Positions 1 through 7,700 of a DNA stretch of 11,301 nt are shown here, one piece after another; within the stretch, counting starts at the first letter, position 1, and each line of letters begins with the position of its first letter. The translations under genes were made by a program, and so were the position numbers. Origin of the DNA: an uncultured Chlorobiota bacterium (GTDB taxonomy: Bacteria > Bacteroidota > Kapaibacteriia > OLB7); assembly GCA_946481475.1 (NCBI GenBank), contig CAMLOB010000076.1:1-11301 (forward strand), given 5' to 3'. The notes under the pieces are model-generated. The model was given only the letters and a program-made list of their open reading frames with translations. It searched no databases and had not been told where the DNA came from.

Positions 1-2072
1 TCGATCACCACCGGATCGCTCAGCGGAACCTCATCGATCAGCGGAAAGTCGGAGTCGATCGGATGGACGTAGAGCCGGACGAAGTAATCGCACGTCGTGC
101 AGGTGTCCACGCACAGAGCACTTGCCGTGATCGTGTCGGGTGTCAACTGATAGGTGATCATTACCTCAGTCGTGTCGGTGAAGGCGTAACGCTTTCCCGT
201 GCTGAACCCCGAAGCTCCACGCGTCCGGTTTGCCCTGAGCGTGTCGACAAGCGAACCGCTCATTATCGGTTCGCTCGCATCGGCGAGATCGACCATGAGT
301 GTGTCTCCCTGCCCCACCTTCAGCGCCGTAGCGATGGTCCGGCCGCCGTAGATCCAACTGATCGAGGTCACCTTGTTCGGACCGGTCACCATCATCTTGT
401 AGACGCTCGTGTCGGCCGGCGCCTCGTCGCCGAACAGCCGGAGCAACTCCCGGTCGGAGGCCGAGGCGTAGTAGATCCGTGTCGTCCGGGCTTGCCCTCC
501 GGCTCCTCCTGCAAGTCGGTACGTTTCTCCAACACCCCCGATCTCGTATGGTCGACCCGACCCGTCGGTCGAGAGAAGCACCCGGCTGAACGGGTAGCCG
601 TCGGCATCCGGTATCTCCCCCCCCTCGGCCGTCTCCGTGCCGTCCCAATAACTCTGCAATGTGTTCGCGCCGGTCAACTGATCCGGATCGTCGAAGTTGC
701 CGTCATCATCGAAGTGCTTTGCCCGGTAGGACTCGCTGCCGGTCTTCGTAAAGTTTGGTCGGAAGAAGAACCCTTGCGTACTGTCTCCCGTCGGGGCCGA
801 CATGAACCCGAGCGTGCTCCGTCCCTGAAAGTCGACCACCCCGTTCGTCACGTGGTACTGCCCCGTCTCGCTCTCGCGGGCCTGCGATTGCACCGGTCGT
901 CCTCCACGCGTCATGAACGTCATCCCCTCTCCGATGCGTGATCCGTCCCCGTCCGGACCTTCGGTAAAGCCGCGGGAGTAGATCCAGTTCAGCGTGTCCT
1001 CGAACTGCCGGTAGAAGAAGGCGAACGTGTCGATGTCACCGTCCGTCAACCCGTCGAAATCGAGCACATCCCCATTCTCCGGCGCACGCGTCCAGACGCC
1101 CCAGTTGCGTGAGTCGCCGCTCCCGCCGGGGAAGATGCTCCCGATCGGGCGGGCACGCCACAGATACCATCCGGTCCCCTGAGCGATCGTCAGCTTCACC
1201 TCCTGCGCGGTTCCGTCTGTCTCGATCGTCATCGCCTCCTTCCAGTTGACCGTCGCCTTCACCTGCTCGACGTCGTCATCGTAGGAGGGTTCGGTGTTGA
1301 ACAGCCGGAGGATCTGAAGCTGATAAGCCGGGAACTCATCGCCGCATCCGCTCGCGTTGTGCCACTCGAACGGGACCGGATTATCGGTCACCTCGGCGTT
1401 TATCACCCCACCGGCCGGGTCCTGATAGATGATCGGCTCATCCTGATCCGGCGAGACCCGGATCGGATCGACGGCATATTCATCGTCATAGCGAACGGTC
1501 ACGCGAACGTCCGAGGTGACGCTCCCGCTGACCGAGTAGCTGTTGAGGATCACCCGGTACTCATCAACCAGATCGTGATCGGTCAGATCGGTGCCGCTGT
1601 AGGAGATATAGTAGACCTGTTCGGGAGCATCCTGATCGATCGAGAGAGAGACCGGATCATGAATAAGAAGCGTTCCTCCTCCCGGATCGGTATCGACCCC
1701 TTCGATGCGCAGAGAAGTCGAGACGGAGAAGGAGGTGGTTCCGTAGTTGTAGTCGTCACCGAGATCGAGCGTGATGCGAAGGGTTCCGGAATGGATCGAG
1801 AGATCGTTGCAGTAGTTCAGGCCGAGCGTGCCGGAGCGTGGGAGCATCCCGATCTGGGTGCTGGGGGTGCCGCTGAGGTCGGTATCGTCAAGCGTGAGAT
1901 CGTCGGATGCCTCGACGTACTGGAGCGTAGGAACGAAGGAGGAATCCGACCGGCCACCTCCCTCCGGCACAAGAGGTTGATCCGGCACCGACGTACGTTG
2001 TGCCTGAAGTACCGAAACCGACACCAGTAGTGATGTCAGCAGGATCGCGAGTTTCCGGAGAGGGGTAGCCAT
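1..2072 (-). CDS. RHS-family secreted protein, DUF6443-like N-terminal part (3' end outside window)
   Basis: Continuous minus-strand reading frame from an ATG at 2072 to the window edge: 690 codons, no stop. I translated it by hand. Residues 1-25 are a signal peptide (basic MATPLRK, hydrophobic core, VLQAQ cleavage region), which fixes the start. Residues about 50-330 are beta-rich, and about 215-328 look like a fibronectin/SusE-like sandwich (PVPFEWHNASG, YQLQILRLFNT, WYLWRARPIG). Residues about 357-525 resemble the entry region of Bacteroidota RHS proteins: LNWIYSRGFTEG, then GGRPVQSQARE (family form DGLGRPxQxQ), then DGYPFSRVLLSTDGSGRP and GGVGETYRLAGG. A Cys cluster CVDTCTTCDY lies at 654-663. 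YD repeats and an RHS core normally follow, here outside the window. A C-terminal toxin or T9SS tail cannot be judged. It is last of five co-directional genes, 92 bp after the preceding stop. The family match is from memory of conserved motifs, and the cellular role is unknown. Confidence 0.8.
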   Translation of the reverse strand, partial: MATPLRKLAILLTSLLVSVSVLQAQRTSVPDQPLVPEGGGRSDSSFVPTLQYVEASDDLTLDDTDLSGTPSTQIGMLPRSGTLGLNYCNDLSIHSGTLRITLDLGDDYNYGTTSFSVSTSLRIEGVDTDPGGGTLLIHDPVSLSIDQDAPEQVYYISYSGTDLTDHDLVDEYRVILNSYSVSGSVTSDVRVTVRYDDEYAVDPIRVSPDQDEPIIYQDPAGGVINAEVTDNPVPFEWHNASGCGDEFPAYQLQILRLFNTEPSYDDDVEQVKATVNWKEAMTIETDGTAQEVKLTIAQGTGWYLWRARPIGSIFPGGSGDSRNWGVWTRAPENGDVLDFDGLTDGDIDTFAFFYRQFEDTLNWIYSRGFTEGPDGDGSRIGEGMTFMTRGGRPVQSQARESETGQYHVTNGVVDFQGRSTLGFMSAPTGDSTQGFFFRPNFTKTGSESYRAKHFDDDGNFDDPDQLTGANTLQSYWDGTETAEGGEIPDADGYPFSRVLLSTDGSGRPYEIGGVGETYRLAGGAGGQARTTRIYYASASDRELLRLFGDEAPADTSVYKMMVTGPNKVTSISWIYGGRTIATALKVGQGDTLMVDLADASEPIMSGSLVDTLRANRTRGASGFSTGKRYAFTDTTEVMITYQLTPDTITASALCVDTCTTCDYFVRLYVHPIDSDFPLIDEVPLSDPVVI

Positions 2073-2164
2073 GATTCTGGAGTTTGTATGGTGTTCGTGG
2101 ACTGTTGAAGATCCGGGTCTCCGCAGCGGCAGATGAGCATATTGGAGATTCAAGGGATATCGGT

Positions 2165-2905
2165 TCACTCTCCCACTCTCCCCTGAAGTCGATATCCGTT
2201 GTATTCCGGTCGCAGTCTTCCTGCATCGTCAAGAACTTGTTCTCTGACCGGTCTGGTCAGATCAATCCCATCATATCGCCGATTGATCTCCTCGACCACG
2301 TATTCGGTCGAGACCGCAAGACCGCCGGGAGGATGTTCCAGCGCAAACCGGACGATTTCCCCGTCCGGACGGACATCAAGCGTGATCCGGTGAGCATTAT
2401 AGAGCCGTTGTCGTTCCGGGAGAATCGCAAACGAGATACTCCTGTTCGCTCCCTCCCGTCGACACTCGACCGACCGTGCATGAACCGGCAGCGAATCCGA
2501 GAACATCTCCTGCATATGTCGTCGCGCAGCGAGGACATCCCGCCGGTCACCGAGGCCGACGACCCGAACCGTCTTCCTCCGGCTATCGACCACCACCAGC
2601 GTCGTGCTGTCCTGCCGCAGTTCGCCTGAATCCGAGCGAATCACGTAGACCGATCCGGCCTCGATGGTCTCCGACTTCATCGTCAGCGTATCCATATCAA
2701 TTCCATTTTCGCTTCTCCGCACTGTCGTGACCGTCATCTTCCGATAGAGGGCAAAGCCCTCATCGGGAGGCTGGTTTCGCAGCGCCAGAGCCTCGGCGAG
2801 ATGCCCGCGGCACTCGTCGCCGTCGGATTGTCCGTAGAGGCCGGCCGGAAGCAGCCAGACCGAGCCGGTGAGGATGGAGAGAATTATATGTTTGATGACG
2901 TTCAT
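2165..2905 (-). CDS. Small exported protein, possibly LolA-like, RHS-locus accessory
   Basis: 246 residues from the ATG at 2905. The frame is open to an upstream ATG at 2965, but those 20 extra codons are translated from the 49-bp intergenic repeat. The 2905 start gives a clean signal peptide (MNVIKHIILSILTG, then LLPAGLYGQS, cleaved near residue 25). The mature part alternates beta-strand-like segments: YRKMTVTTVRR (54-64), TLTMKSETIEAGSVYVIRSD (73-92), TTLVVVDSRRKTVRVVG (101-117), a helix near 123-135, then AHRITLDVRPDGEIVRFALE (171-190). This order (exposed strands, a stored-value strand before Lys-Thr-Val, later strands with DG turns) recalls LolA-like, lipoprotein-sorting-type folds. A similar-sized LolA-like protein accompanies RHS genes in Bacteroidota as I remember it, so I infer a periplasmic or surface accessory to the flanking RHS proteins. 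No catalytic motif is visible. The Shine-Dalgarno is weak (AGGT seven bases before the ATG). Confidence 0.72.
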   Translation of the reverse strand: MNVIKHIILSILTGSVWLLPAGLYGQSDGDECRGHLAEALALRNQPPDEGFALYRKMTVTTVRRSENGIDMDTLTMKSETIEAGSVYVIRSDSGELRQDSTTLVVVDSRRKTVRVVGLGDRRDVLAARRHMQEMFSDSLPVHARSVECRREGANRSISFAILPERQRLYNAHRITLDVRPDGEIVRFALEHPPGGLAVSTEYVVEEINRRYDGIDLTRPVREQVLDDAGRLRPEYNGYRLQGRVGE

Positions 2906-2924
2906 GATACGACCTGTCTCACTC

Positions 2925-2973
2925 GCCGCGCTGACACACGGCGCCATGTAGTGGCACACGCGCAAGGCGTGCT
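2925..2973 (-). repeat. 49-bp intergenic hairpin repeat, copy A
   Basis: One of four aligned 49-bp copies. Read on the minus strand it starts at the last base of the stop codon of the gene at 2973-3740. It contains two possible hairpins: GCACGC-CTTGC-GCGTGT (terminal G-T pair) and a weaker GCGCCA/TGGCAC-type stem with one mismatch. No T-run follows, so it is not a canonical intrinsic terminator. It fills most of the gap before the next gene (start 2905) and creates a spurious upstream in-frame extension of that gene. Confidence 0.85.
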
Positions 2974-3740
2974 TATTTCAATACCCGGAGTTGGCCGGTG
3001 ATGATCTGTTCTTCGTCGCTTCCGCTTATCGTGATTCGATAGTGATAGAGGCCGGATTCTATCCCTTCGGTTCCGATTCGAAGCGACTGCTCACCCGACC
3101 CCACATAGCGTTCTTCACGATGCAGGACTCTCCGTCCCAGAAGATCCACCAGCTCCACACTCACCCGTCCCCCTTCGGCTGAGGCAAACCGGAGTTCTGT
3201 CCCGTCAGTGCATGGGTTTGGTACCGCTCGGCTTTCTCCGGTCGTCAGGACTCTTCGTTCTTCCGCCACACTTGATGTCGGAAGCGAGTCGACGACAAGG
3301 ATTGTTCCGCCCACCCATGGCTCTTCAGGGCTCGCGTAGTAGAGCGTATCCCGTGTTTCTCTTGATGCTCGGACTGTCCAGATACCACGAGTGATATCTT
3401 GCTGCTTTATAAAATCGCCATCATACACACCCTGAGTTCCTCCAATCGGGATCGTATAGAATTGGAAGTAGAACTCACGTTCCGGCTCTCTGACATTAAA
3501 CACATAGAGGCTGTCCCTCACCACGATCAACGTATCCCCCTCGATTCCGTTGACCGCACAGCCTCGTGAGGAACCGATGCCGTAGTACGGATGTGCAGGC
3601 GTCTTGTCGACGACCGTTACCTTGAACGTGTCGACGCGGGACTGCTGCGCCTGAAGCGTCGTGATTGTGATCGCCACACCGAGAGCTGTGAGAACGAGGA
3701 GCCGGTTGATGTTGTAATGCATTGCGTTTGTCTGGTTCAT
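2973..3740 (-). CDS. T9SS-exported protein with degenerate cupredoxin-like domain (paralogue 1)
   Basis: 255 residues. A signal peptide with core LLVLTALGVAITITTLQAQ ends near residue 32. The middle domain (about 39-150) follows the cupredoxin-like pattern F-V-V-KT-HPYYG-GSS-VNG, then YTIPIGGTQG, then LYYASPEEPWVGG (133-145). In metal-binding members the last block reads like YYQCxxHxxMGG. Here Cys becomes Ser137, His becomes Glu140 and Met becomes Val143, and the upstream HPFY block is REFY, so type-1 copper binding is unlikely. Residues 173-255 are a T9SS type A sorting domain: VPNPCTDG, VELVDLLGRRV, GLYHYRITI, GQLRVLK. That predicts export through the outer membrane and surface attachment or release. 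The start may be the ATG at 3740 (AGGAA just upstream) or the one at 3722, where similarity to the neighbour begins. It is a tandem duplicate of the gene at 3803-4558. The sorting tail is near certain; the fold of the middle domain is inference. Confidence 0.85.
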   Translation of the reverse strand: MNQTNAMHYNINRLLVLTALGVAITITTLQAQQSRVDTFKVTVVDKTPAHPYYGIGSSRGCAVNGIEGDTLIVVRDSLYVFNVREPEREFYFQFYTIPIGGTQGVYDGDFIKQQDITRGIWTVRASRETRDTLYYASPEEPWVGGTILVVDSLPTSSVAEERRVLTTGESRAVPNPCTDGTELRFASAEGGRVSVELVDLLGRRVLHREERYVGSGEQSLRIGTEGIESGLYHYRITISGSDEEQIITGQLRVLK

Positions 3741-3744
3741 TGTG

Positions 3745-3749
3745 TTCCT
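3745..3749 (-). promoter_or_regulatory. Shine-Dalgarno-like AGGAA before paralogue 1
   Basis: On the minus strand AGGAACACAATG places a good Shine-Dalgarno core four bases before the ATG at 3740. This favours the longer form (MNQTNAMHYN) over the start at 3722. The tandem copy at 4558 lacks this sequence, so the two paralogues may differ in translation initiation. Anti-SD use is generally weak in Bacteroidota, so the weight of this evidence is limited. Confidence 0.4.
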
Positions 3750-3754
3750 GTTAT

Positions 3755-3803
3755 GCCGCGCTGACGCACGGCGCCATGTAGGGGCGCACGCGCAAGGCGT
3801 GCT
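3755..3803 (-). repeat. 49-bp intergenic hairpin repeat, copy B
   Basis: It begins at the last base of the stop codon of the gene at 3803-4558, exactly as copy A does for its paralogue, so gene and repeat were probably duplicated as a unit of about 830 bp. The first hairpin is perfect (GCACGC-CTTGC-GCGTGC, minus strand). The second stem has one mismatch (GCGCCC opposite TGGCGC). It differs from copy A at three positions. Confidence 0.85.
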
Positions 3804-4558
3804 TACTTCAATACCCGGAGTTGACCGGTGATGATCTGTTCTTCCTCGCTTCCGGTTATCGTGATTCGATAGTGATAGAGGCCGGATTCCATCCCTTCGG
3901 TTCCGATACGAAGCGACTGTTCGCCCGACGGCACAGAGCTCTCTTCACGATGCAGGACTCTCCGTCCGAGAAGGTCGACCAGTTCCACGCTTACCCGTCC
4001 CCCTTCGGCTGAGGCAAACCGGAGTTCTGTCCCGTCAGTGCATGGGTTTGGTACCGCTCGGCTTTCTCCGGTCGTCAGGACTCTTCGTTCTTCTGCCACA
4101 CTTGATGTCGGAAGCGAGTCGACAATGAGCATTACACTTCCCATCCACGGCTGATCAGTGCTTGCATAGTAAACTGTGTCGGGTGTTTGCCTTTCTGCTC
4201 TGATATGCCAGATTCTTTGCGGAGTAAATTTCTTCTCAATAATTTCATCGTAAAATCCTTGTGTTCCTCCTATTGGTATAGAGTAGAAGTCAAAGGAATA
4301 ATCATCGCTGACTTCTTTCAGGTCAAATACGTAAAGACTATCTCTTGCCAGAATCAACGTATCTCCTTCAACTCCATTCACTGCATATCCCAGGGTAGAT
4401 CCCACACCGAAGTATGGATGAGCCGAAGTTTTTTGGACGACCGTTACCTTGAACGTGTCGATGCGGGACTGCTGTGCCTGAAGCGTCGTGATTGTGATCG
4501 CCACACCGAGAGCTGTGAGAACGAGGAGCCGGTTGATGTTGTAATGCATTGATTTCAT
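3803..4558 (-). CDS. T9SS-exported protein with degenerate cupredoxin-like domain (paralogue 2)
   Basis: 251 residues and the same architecture as the gene at 2973-3740: signal peptide (core LLVLTALGVAITITTLQAQ), cupredoxin-like middle domain (about 36-146: KTSAHPYFGVGSTLGYAVNG, SIPIGGTQGFYD, VYYASTDQPWMGS) and T9SS type A sorting tail (169-251). The metal-ligand block keeps Met139 but has Ser133 for Cys and Gln136 for His, and no HPFY histidine (the block is YSFDFY). The 29 residues starting MHYNINRLL and 99 of the last 105 residues match the paralogue, while the middle domain is much more divergent. That middle is AT-rich: 37% GC by hand count at 4201-4380, against 61% at 3901-4080. The start is the ATG at 4558 or the ATG at 4549 (MHYN), where nucleotide similarity to the paralogue begins; neither has a strong Shine-Dalgarno. 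It lies 183 bp downstream of the giant RHS gene across two hairpin repeats. It is probably exported with its neighbour; partner and ligand are unknown. Confidence 0.85.
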   Translation of the reverse strand: MKSMHYNINRLLVLTALGVAITITTLQAQQSRIDTFKVTVVQKTSAHPYFGVGSTLGYAVNGVEGDTLILARDSLYVFDLKEVSDDYSFDFYSIPIGGTQGFYDEIIEKKFTPQRIWHIRAERQTPDTVYYASTDQPWMGSVMLIVDSLPTSSVAEERRVLTTGESRAVPNPCTDGTELRFASAEGGRVSVELVDLLGRRVLHREESSVPSGEQSLRIGTEGMESGLYHYRITITGSEEEQIITGQLRVLK

Positions 4559-4582
4559 AGAGTTTGATGGTTTATCTGCCGC

Positions 4583-4631
4583 GTCGCGCTGACGCAGGGC
4601 GCCATGTAGTGGCGCACGCGCGAGGCGTGCT
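4583..4631 (-). repeat. 49-bp intergenic hairpin repeat, copy C
   Basis: It lies between the giant RHS gene and paralogue 2, 24 bp before the ATG at 4558. Both hairpins are perfect: GCACGC-CTCGC-GCGTGC and GCGCCA-CTACA-TGGCGC on the minus strand. The two stems share two bases, so the full forms exclude each other. Copy C is separated from copy D by 10 bp. Confidence 0.85.
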
Positions 4632-4641
4632 CGTCCTGCCC

Positions 4642-4690
4642 GCTGCGCTGACGCACGGCGTTACCAGGTAGCGCACGCGCGAGGCGTGCT
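4642..4690 (-). repeat. 49-bp intergenic hairpin repeat, copy D (variant second stem)
   Basis: Same 49-bp frame as the other copies, with a perfect first hairpin, but the centre of the second hairpin is different: GCGTTAC-CAG-GTAGCGC on the plus strand, against GCGCCA-TGTAG-TGGCGC in copy C. The changed bases still pair, apart from one G-T or A-C position, so the stem is kept while its sequence changes. It lies 51 bp downstream of the stop of the giant RHS gene; the stretch between (4691-4741) is AT-rich with no recognised signal. Confidence 0.85.
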
Positions 4691-4741
4691 CATAATGTCT
4701 TTATTCTAATGTGATTGGTTCTCGTGCTGAATGTCTATGGT

Positions 4742-7700
4742 CTATTTTGATTGGTCCTGAGGGAGGTTGAACTCTCCACCCTCAGAATCGATTCCAAGGG
4801 AGCGGACCAACGTACGTTGTTCCAGGCTCAGTTGCCGGAGCCGTCCTTCGATCTTCTCGCGCTCTTCATCAGTCCCGGCCTCTTCCAGTTCGGCTTCCAG
4901 TCGGGCCGATTCCTCGCCCAATCTCTCGAATGCTTTGATGTGTCCTTCCTGTTCTTCGGTCAAATGGTCGTATTTCTCCTCAAGTAGAGAACGGAGTCTC
5001 CCCGGGTCAAGACCGAGTGTCCGGACCTGATAACCGGACAGATCAAGGTGAAGGTTGAGGAGATCGGCTCCGAACACCGTCTCTTCTCCTTCGGCTCCCC
5101 GGCCGGATCCGCTGCCGAATTGCAGCGAGGGAGACCCGATATATGTAGTCCCGGTAAAGGGAGAGCCTTCGCCGCTCCAGTCACGCGGGACACCCGGGAC
5201 GTGGCCGTGGGCATCACCGAGCGTGTACATCCCCCGCGATGTCTCGATCATCGAGGCATACGGTCCGGAACGCCCGTCATAGATCGGATATCCACCGAAG
5301 CCTCGGTCATCGAATCCAGCGACCGGCCGGAACGTCGACGGATCAAAGACGGAGGCTCCGGCAATCGCGTCGGACGGCTGAAATTTTGCGTCGTCAATCC
5401 AGAGCGTCGCCCCCCCTTCATTCCGGAAGCGAATCGACATCGTATTCCCTGCATTATAGTAGGTATCAAGGGAATCGCCGTGGAAGAACGCCTCGTACAG
5501 GATCCATTCTCCCACCCGCGCTATACGTTCCGGGACAACAAGCGATGAGGCGCCGGAAGCGTACTTCAGCCGGATATCGTCATCGTCGTGCGTCGACCAG
5601 AACCGGAGCAGACCTCCTTTATCAAACAAGTGATCGTTCAATGTGATCTGCATCCCGTACGTGCTTTGCGAACTTCCTCCCAGAGTAATCGACGTTGTAC
5701 CGGCGTGCCCCCGTTGATCGGTCACATTTCCGCTGAAGTCTCCGTCATCAAACGTCTCGAAACTCTCGAAGGCGACCGTCCCCTCCTCCGCATTCCAGGC
5801 GGAGAGGATCGGCAGCAGATCATTATCCGGTCCGTAGCCGAAGAGCGTGATGCCGGATCGCCCGAGAGGATCAATCGAGCCGTACGGCACGTTGTGCCGG
5901 TTGATGTGCGTGACGCTCCCCAGCTGTATCCAGTGAGTTGTGTCGCTCGACCCCGGCTCGGTCCAGTTGAAGAGGGAGAACTCGTTGAAGACTCCCCCGT
6001 CTTTGTAGATACGTTCGAGGGCATTATGGTCGCTGGAGGGGACGACATCGGTACGGTAGATATAGGCTGTCCGCGGAGACCAGCGTCCCCGTTCCCCTTT
6101 CTCGTAGGCGTTCGGATTCCCCGCCGTCGAACCCACTCCGCCACCATCATAATCGACGGTATCGCTGATGACCCCGGCAGAAGCGGCAATCACGCCGGTG
6201 ACGGCCCGCAGTGCCGGATTGTCGCCGCAGAATGTGAAGTTCAACACTCGCTGTTCGGTCGGATTCAGTCGGCGACGGTGCAGGTCTGCAAGGTATCCGA
6301 TAGACCGGAAGACGATCTGTCCGGCATCGTCCAGATCGAACCAGCCGCCGATCCCCTGATCGACGATCGTATCGGTGTAGGTAGCCATGCCGATGAAGAT
6401 CGTGTCGCCGCTGGTGCTGAAACTCCACGATTCACCGAGTCCCGATACCGTCGCGCATGTTCCGGTCGTGTAATGTCGCAGTTTCAGATTCGCATCGACG
6501 TTCGACGAGTTAATGGTTCCCGACCCGGTTCCATACATCGAATTCAACGTACCGACAAGGGCCAGACGACCGGCGGCATCTCCCCCGGACCAGGTAATGT
6601 TTGCCCCTGTGGCCACTTCGGCAGCAGTCTCACCGTAGGTTGTCACACCGCCGAGAGAAGCACCCGGAACATTTGCCCGACCACTTCTGATCACCTCAAT
6701 ATAGACCTGTCCGTTCCGCGCAAAAGCCGGATCAAGTGCCGCATTGTAGTTCAACGAAGAATCGAGCAGCACAACATTCCCCTGTATCGCCTCGACGTGA
6801 TATCGACCGGCATCGGTCTCCCCACTCTGCGGCGTGACAAGCGTCAGCTCCACCAGATCGCCCGGTGTCAGTTTCTTCAGCCAGGTATTCTCGCTTCCTC
6901 CCGGAAAATCGAGGTAGGCGGTTGTCCCGCTGGTTCCTTTGTAAACGGCGAACCCGCCGGCGGTATCGATAAATGCCCGTTGATTCCCCGAGATCGGACC
7001 GAGTTCGGGATAACGTTCGGCAAGGGGGACGGCATAGCTGTGGTATGTTCCCACATGTCCCCCCGGAGACTGATGCAGCGTCTTGCCGTCGAACGCATCG
7101 CGTGAACGGGTCAGGACCGGACTTCCCGAACGGGGATCGAAAGCAACATTCTCCACATAGTTATAATTACCGTCGGCAAACGAGAGAACTCCCGGATAAT
7201 CAATGATCTTCGTCGTCACATGCGTGGAAAGCTGTGAGTTGTCGACAACAACGTAGGGGGCACCGGAAAAGAAGATGAACCCGGCATCCGCCTCCACTGT
7301 AAGTTCATCGATGTAGGAACCGTTGCGCCTGGTTGCGTGGAGGACCTCCATGGTTTTGCCGGGATAGCCGTAGCGGATCGAGTCGCCGAAGCGGTAGAGC
7401 AGAGGGATGGAATCTCCCGGCTGGAAGTAGACGTTCTCTGTCGAAGCGCTGATGATCCAGTCCCGCTCGAACGGCGTGTAGATGCCGCCGGCGACAAGTT
7501 GTCTGCGAACATGTCCCGGCATACTCGTCCTGACAAACCGCACTCCCTGTGTTGTGAAGGCAAGATGCTCCTTCTGATGGTAGACCAAAAGATTACTGAA
7601 TAGCGGAGAGGGTTGATACTCGTCAAGGGCCAGCTCTGTGTAGTCGACGCTGCGACCGATTCCCTTATAAAATTTATCCCACGGATAGTCCCGATACGTG

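Larger units (their letters stand above)
2925..4549 (-). repeat. Tandem duplication: two units of gene plus trailing repeat
   Basis: Unit 1 spans 2925-3722 and unit 2 spans 3755-4549. Offsets are 830 bp at the downstream end and 827 bp at the upstream end, the difference being one codon in the middle domain. Positions 3163-3293 match 3993-4123 with a single difference in 131 bp, and 3611-3722 match 4438-4549 with two differences in 112 bp. The segments between (3294-3610 and 4124-4437) are strongly divergent. Confidence 0.85.

Noticed and set aside
63..941. Plus-strand open frame of 292 codons
   Set aside because: Antisense to the partial RHS gene at 1-2072, whose frame has a signal peptide and family motifs. 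The plus-strand product shows no recognisable structure.
2073..2164. Bacteroidota-type promoter (TTG / TANNTTTG) before the last gene
   Set aside because: I looked through the 92-bp gap and found no matching -33/-7 pair; co-transcription with the upstream genes is just as likely.
1359..2629. Plus-strand open frames at 1359-2030 and 2084-2629
   Set aside because: Both are mirror frames of minus-strand genes with signal peptides; there is no start context or domain of their own.
2925..4690. CRISPR array
   Set aside because: The four 49-bp repeats are irregularly spaced (10 bp to about 780 bp apart), with whole genes between them and no spacer units.
4583..4690. Classical Rho-independent terminators
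   Set aside because: The hairpins are GC-rich, but no run of T follows on the minus strand, so they are reported as repeats rather than terminators.
4742..5350. Frameshift that separated the giant gene from a downstream RHS core
   Set aside because: The tail is an orderly helix-forming sequence ending in a normal stop. It is followed by repeats and complete signal-peptide genes, not by RHS-core remnants.
5588..7105. Plus-strand open frame of 505 codons inside the giant RHS gene
   Set aside because: It lies antisense to a region with clear RHS-family motifs. Its translation is rich in Arg, Ile and Val without any domain pattern or signal, as expected of a shadow frame in GC-rich DNA.
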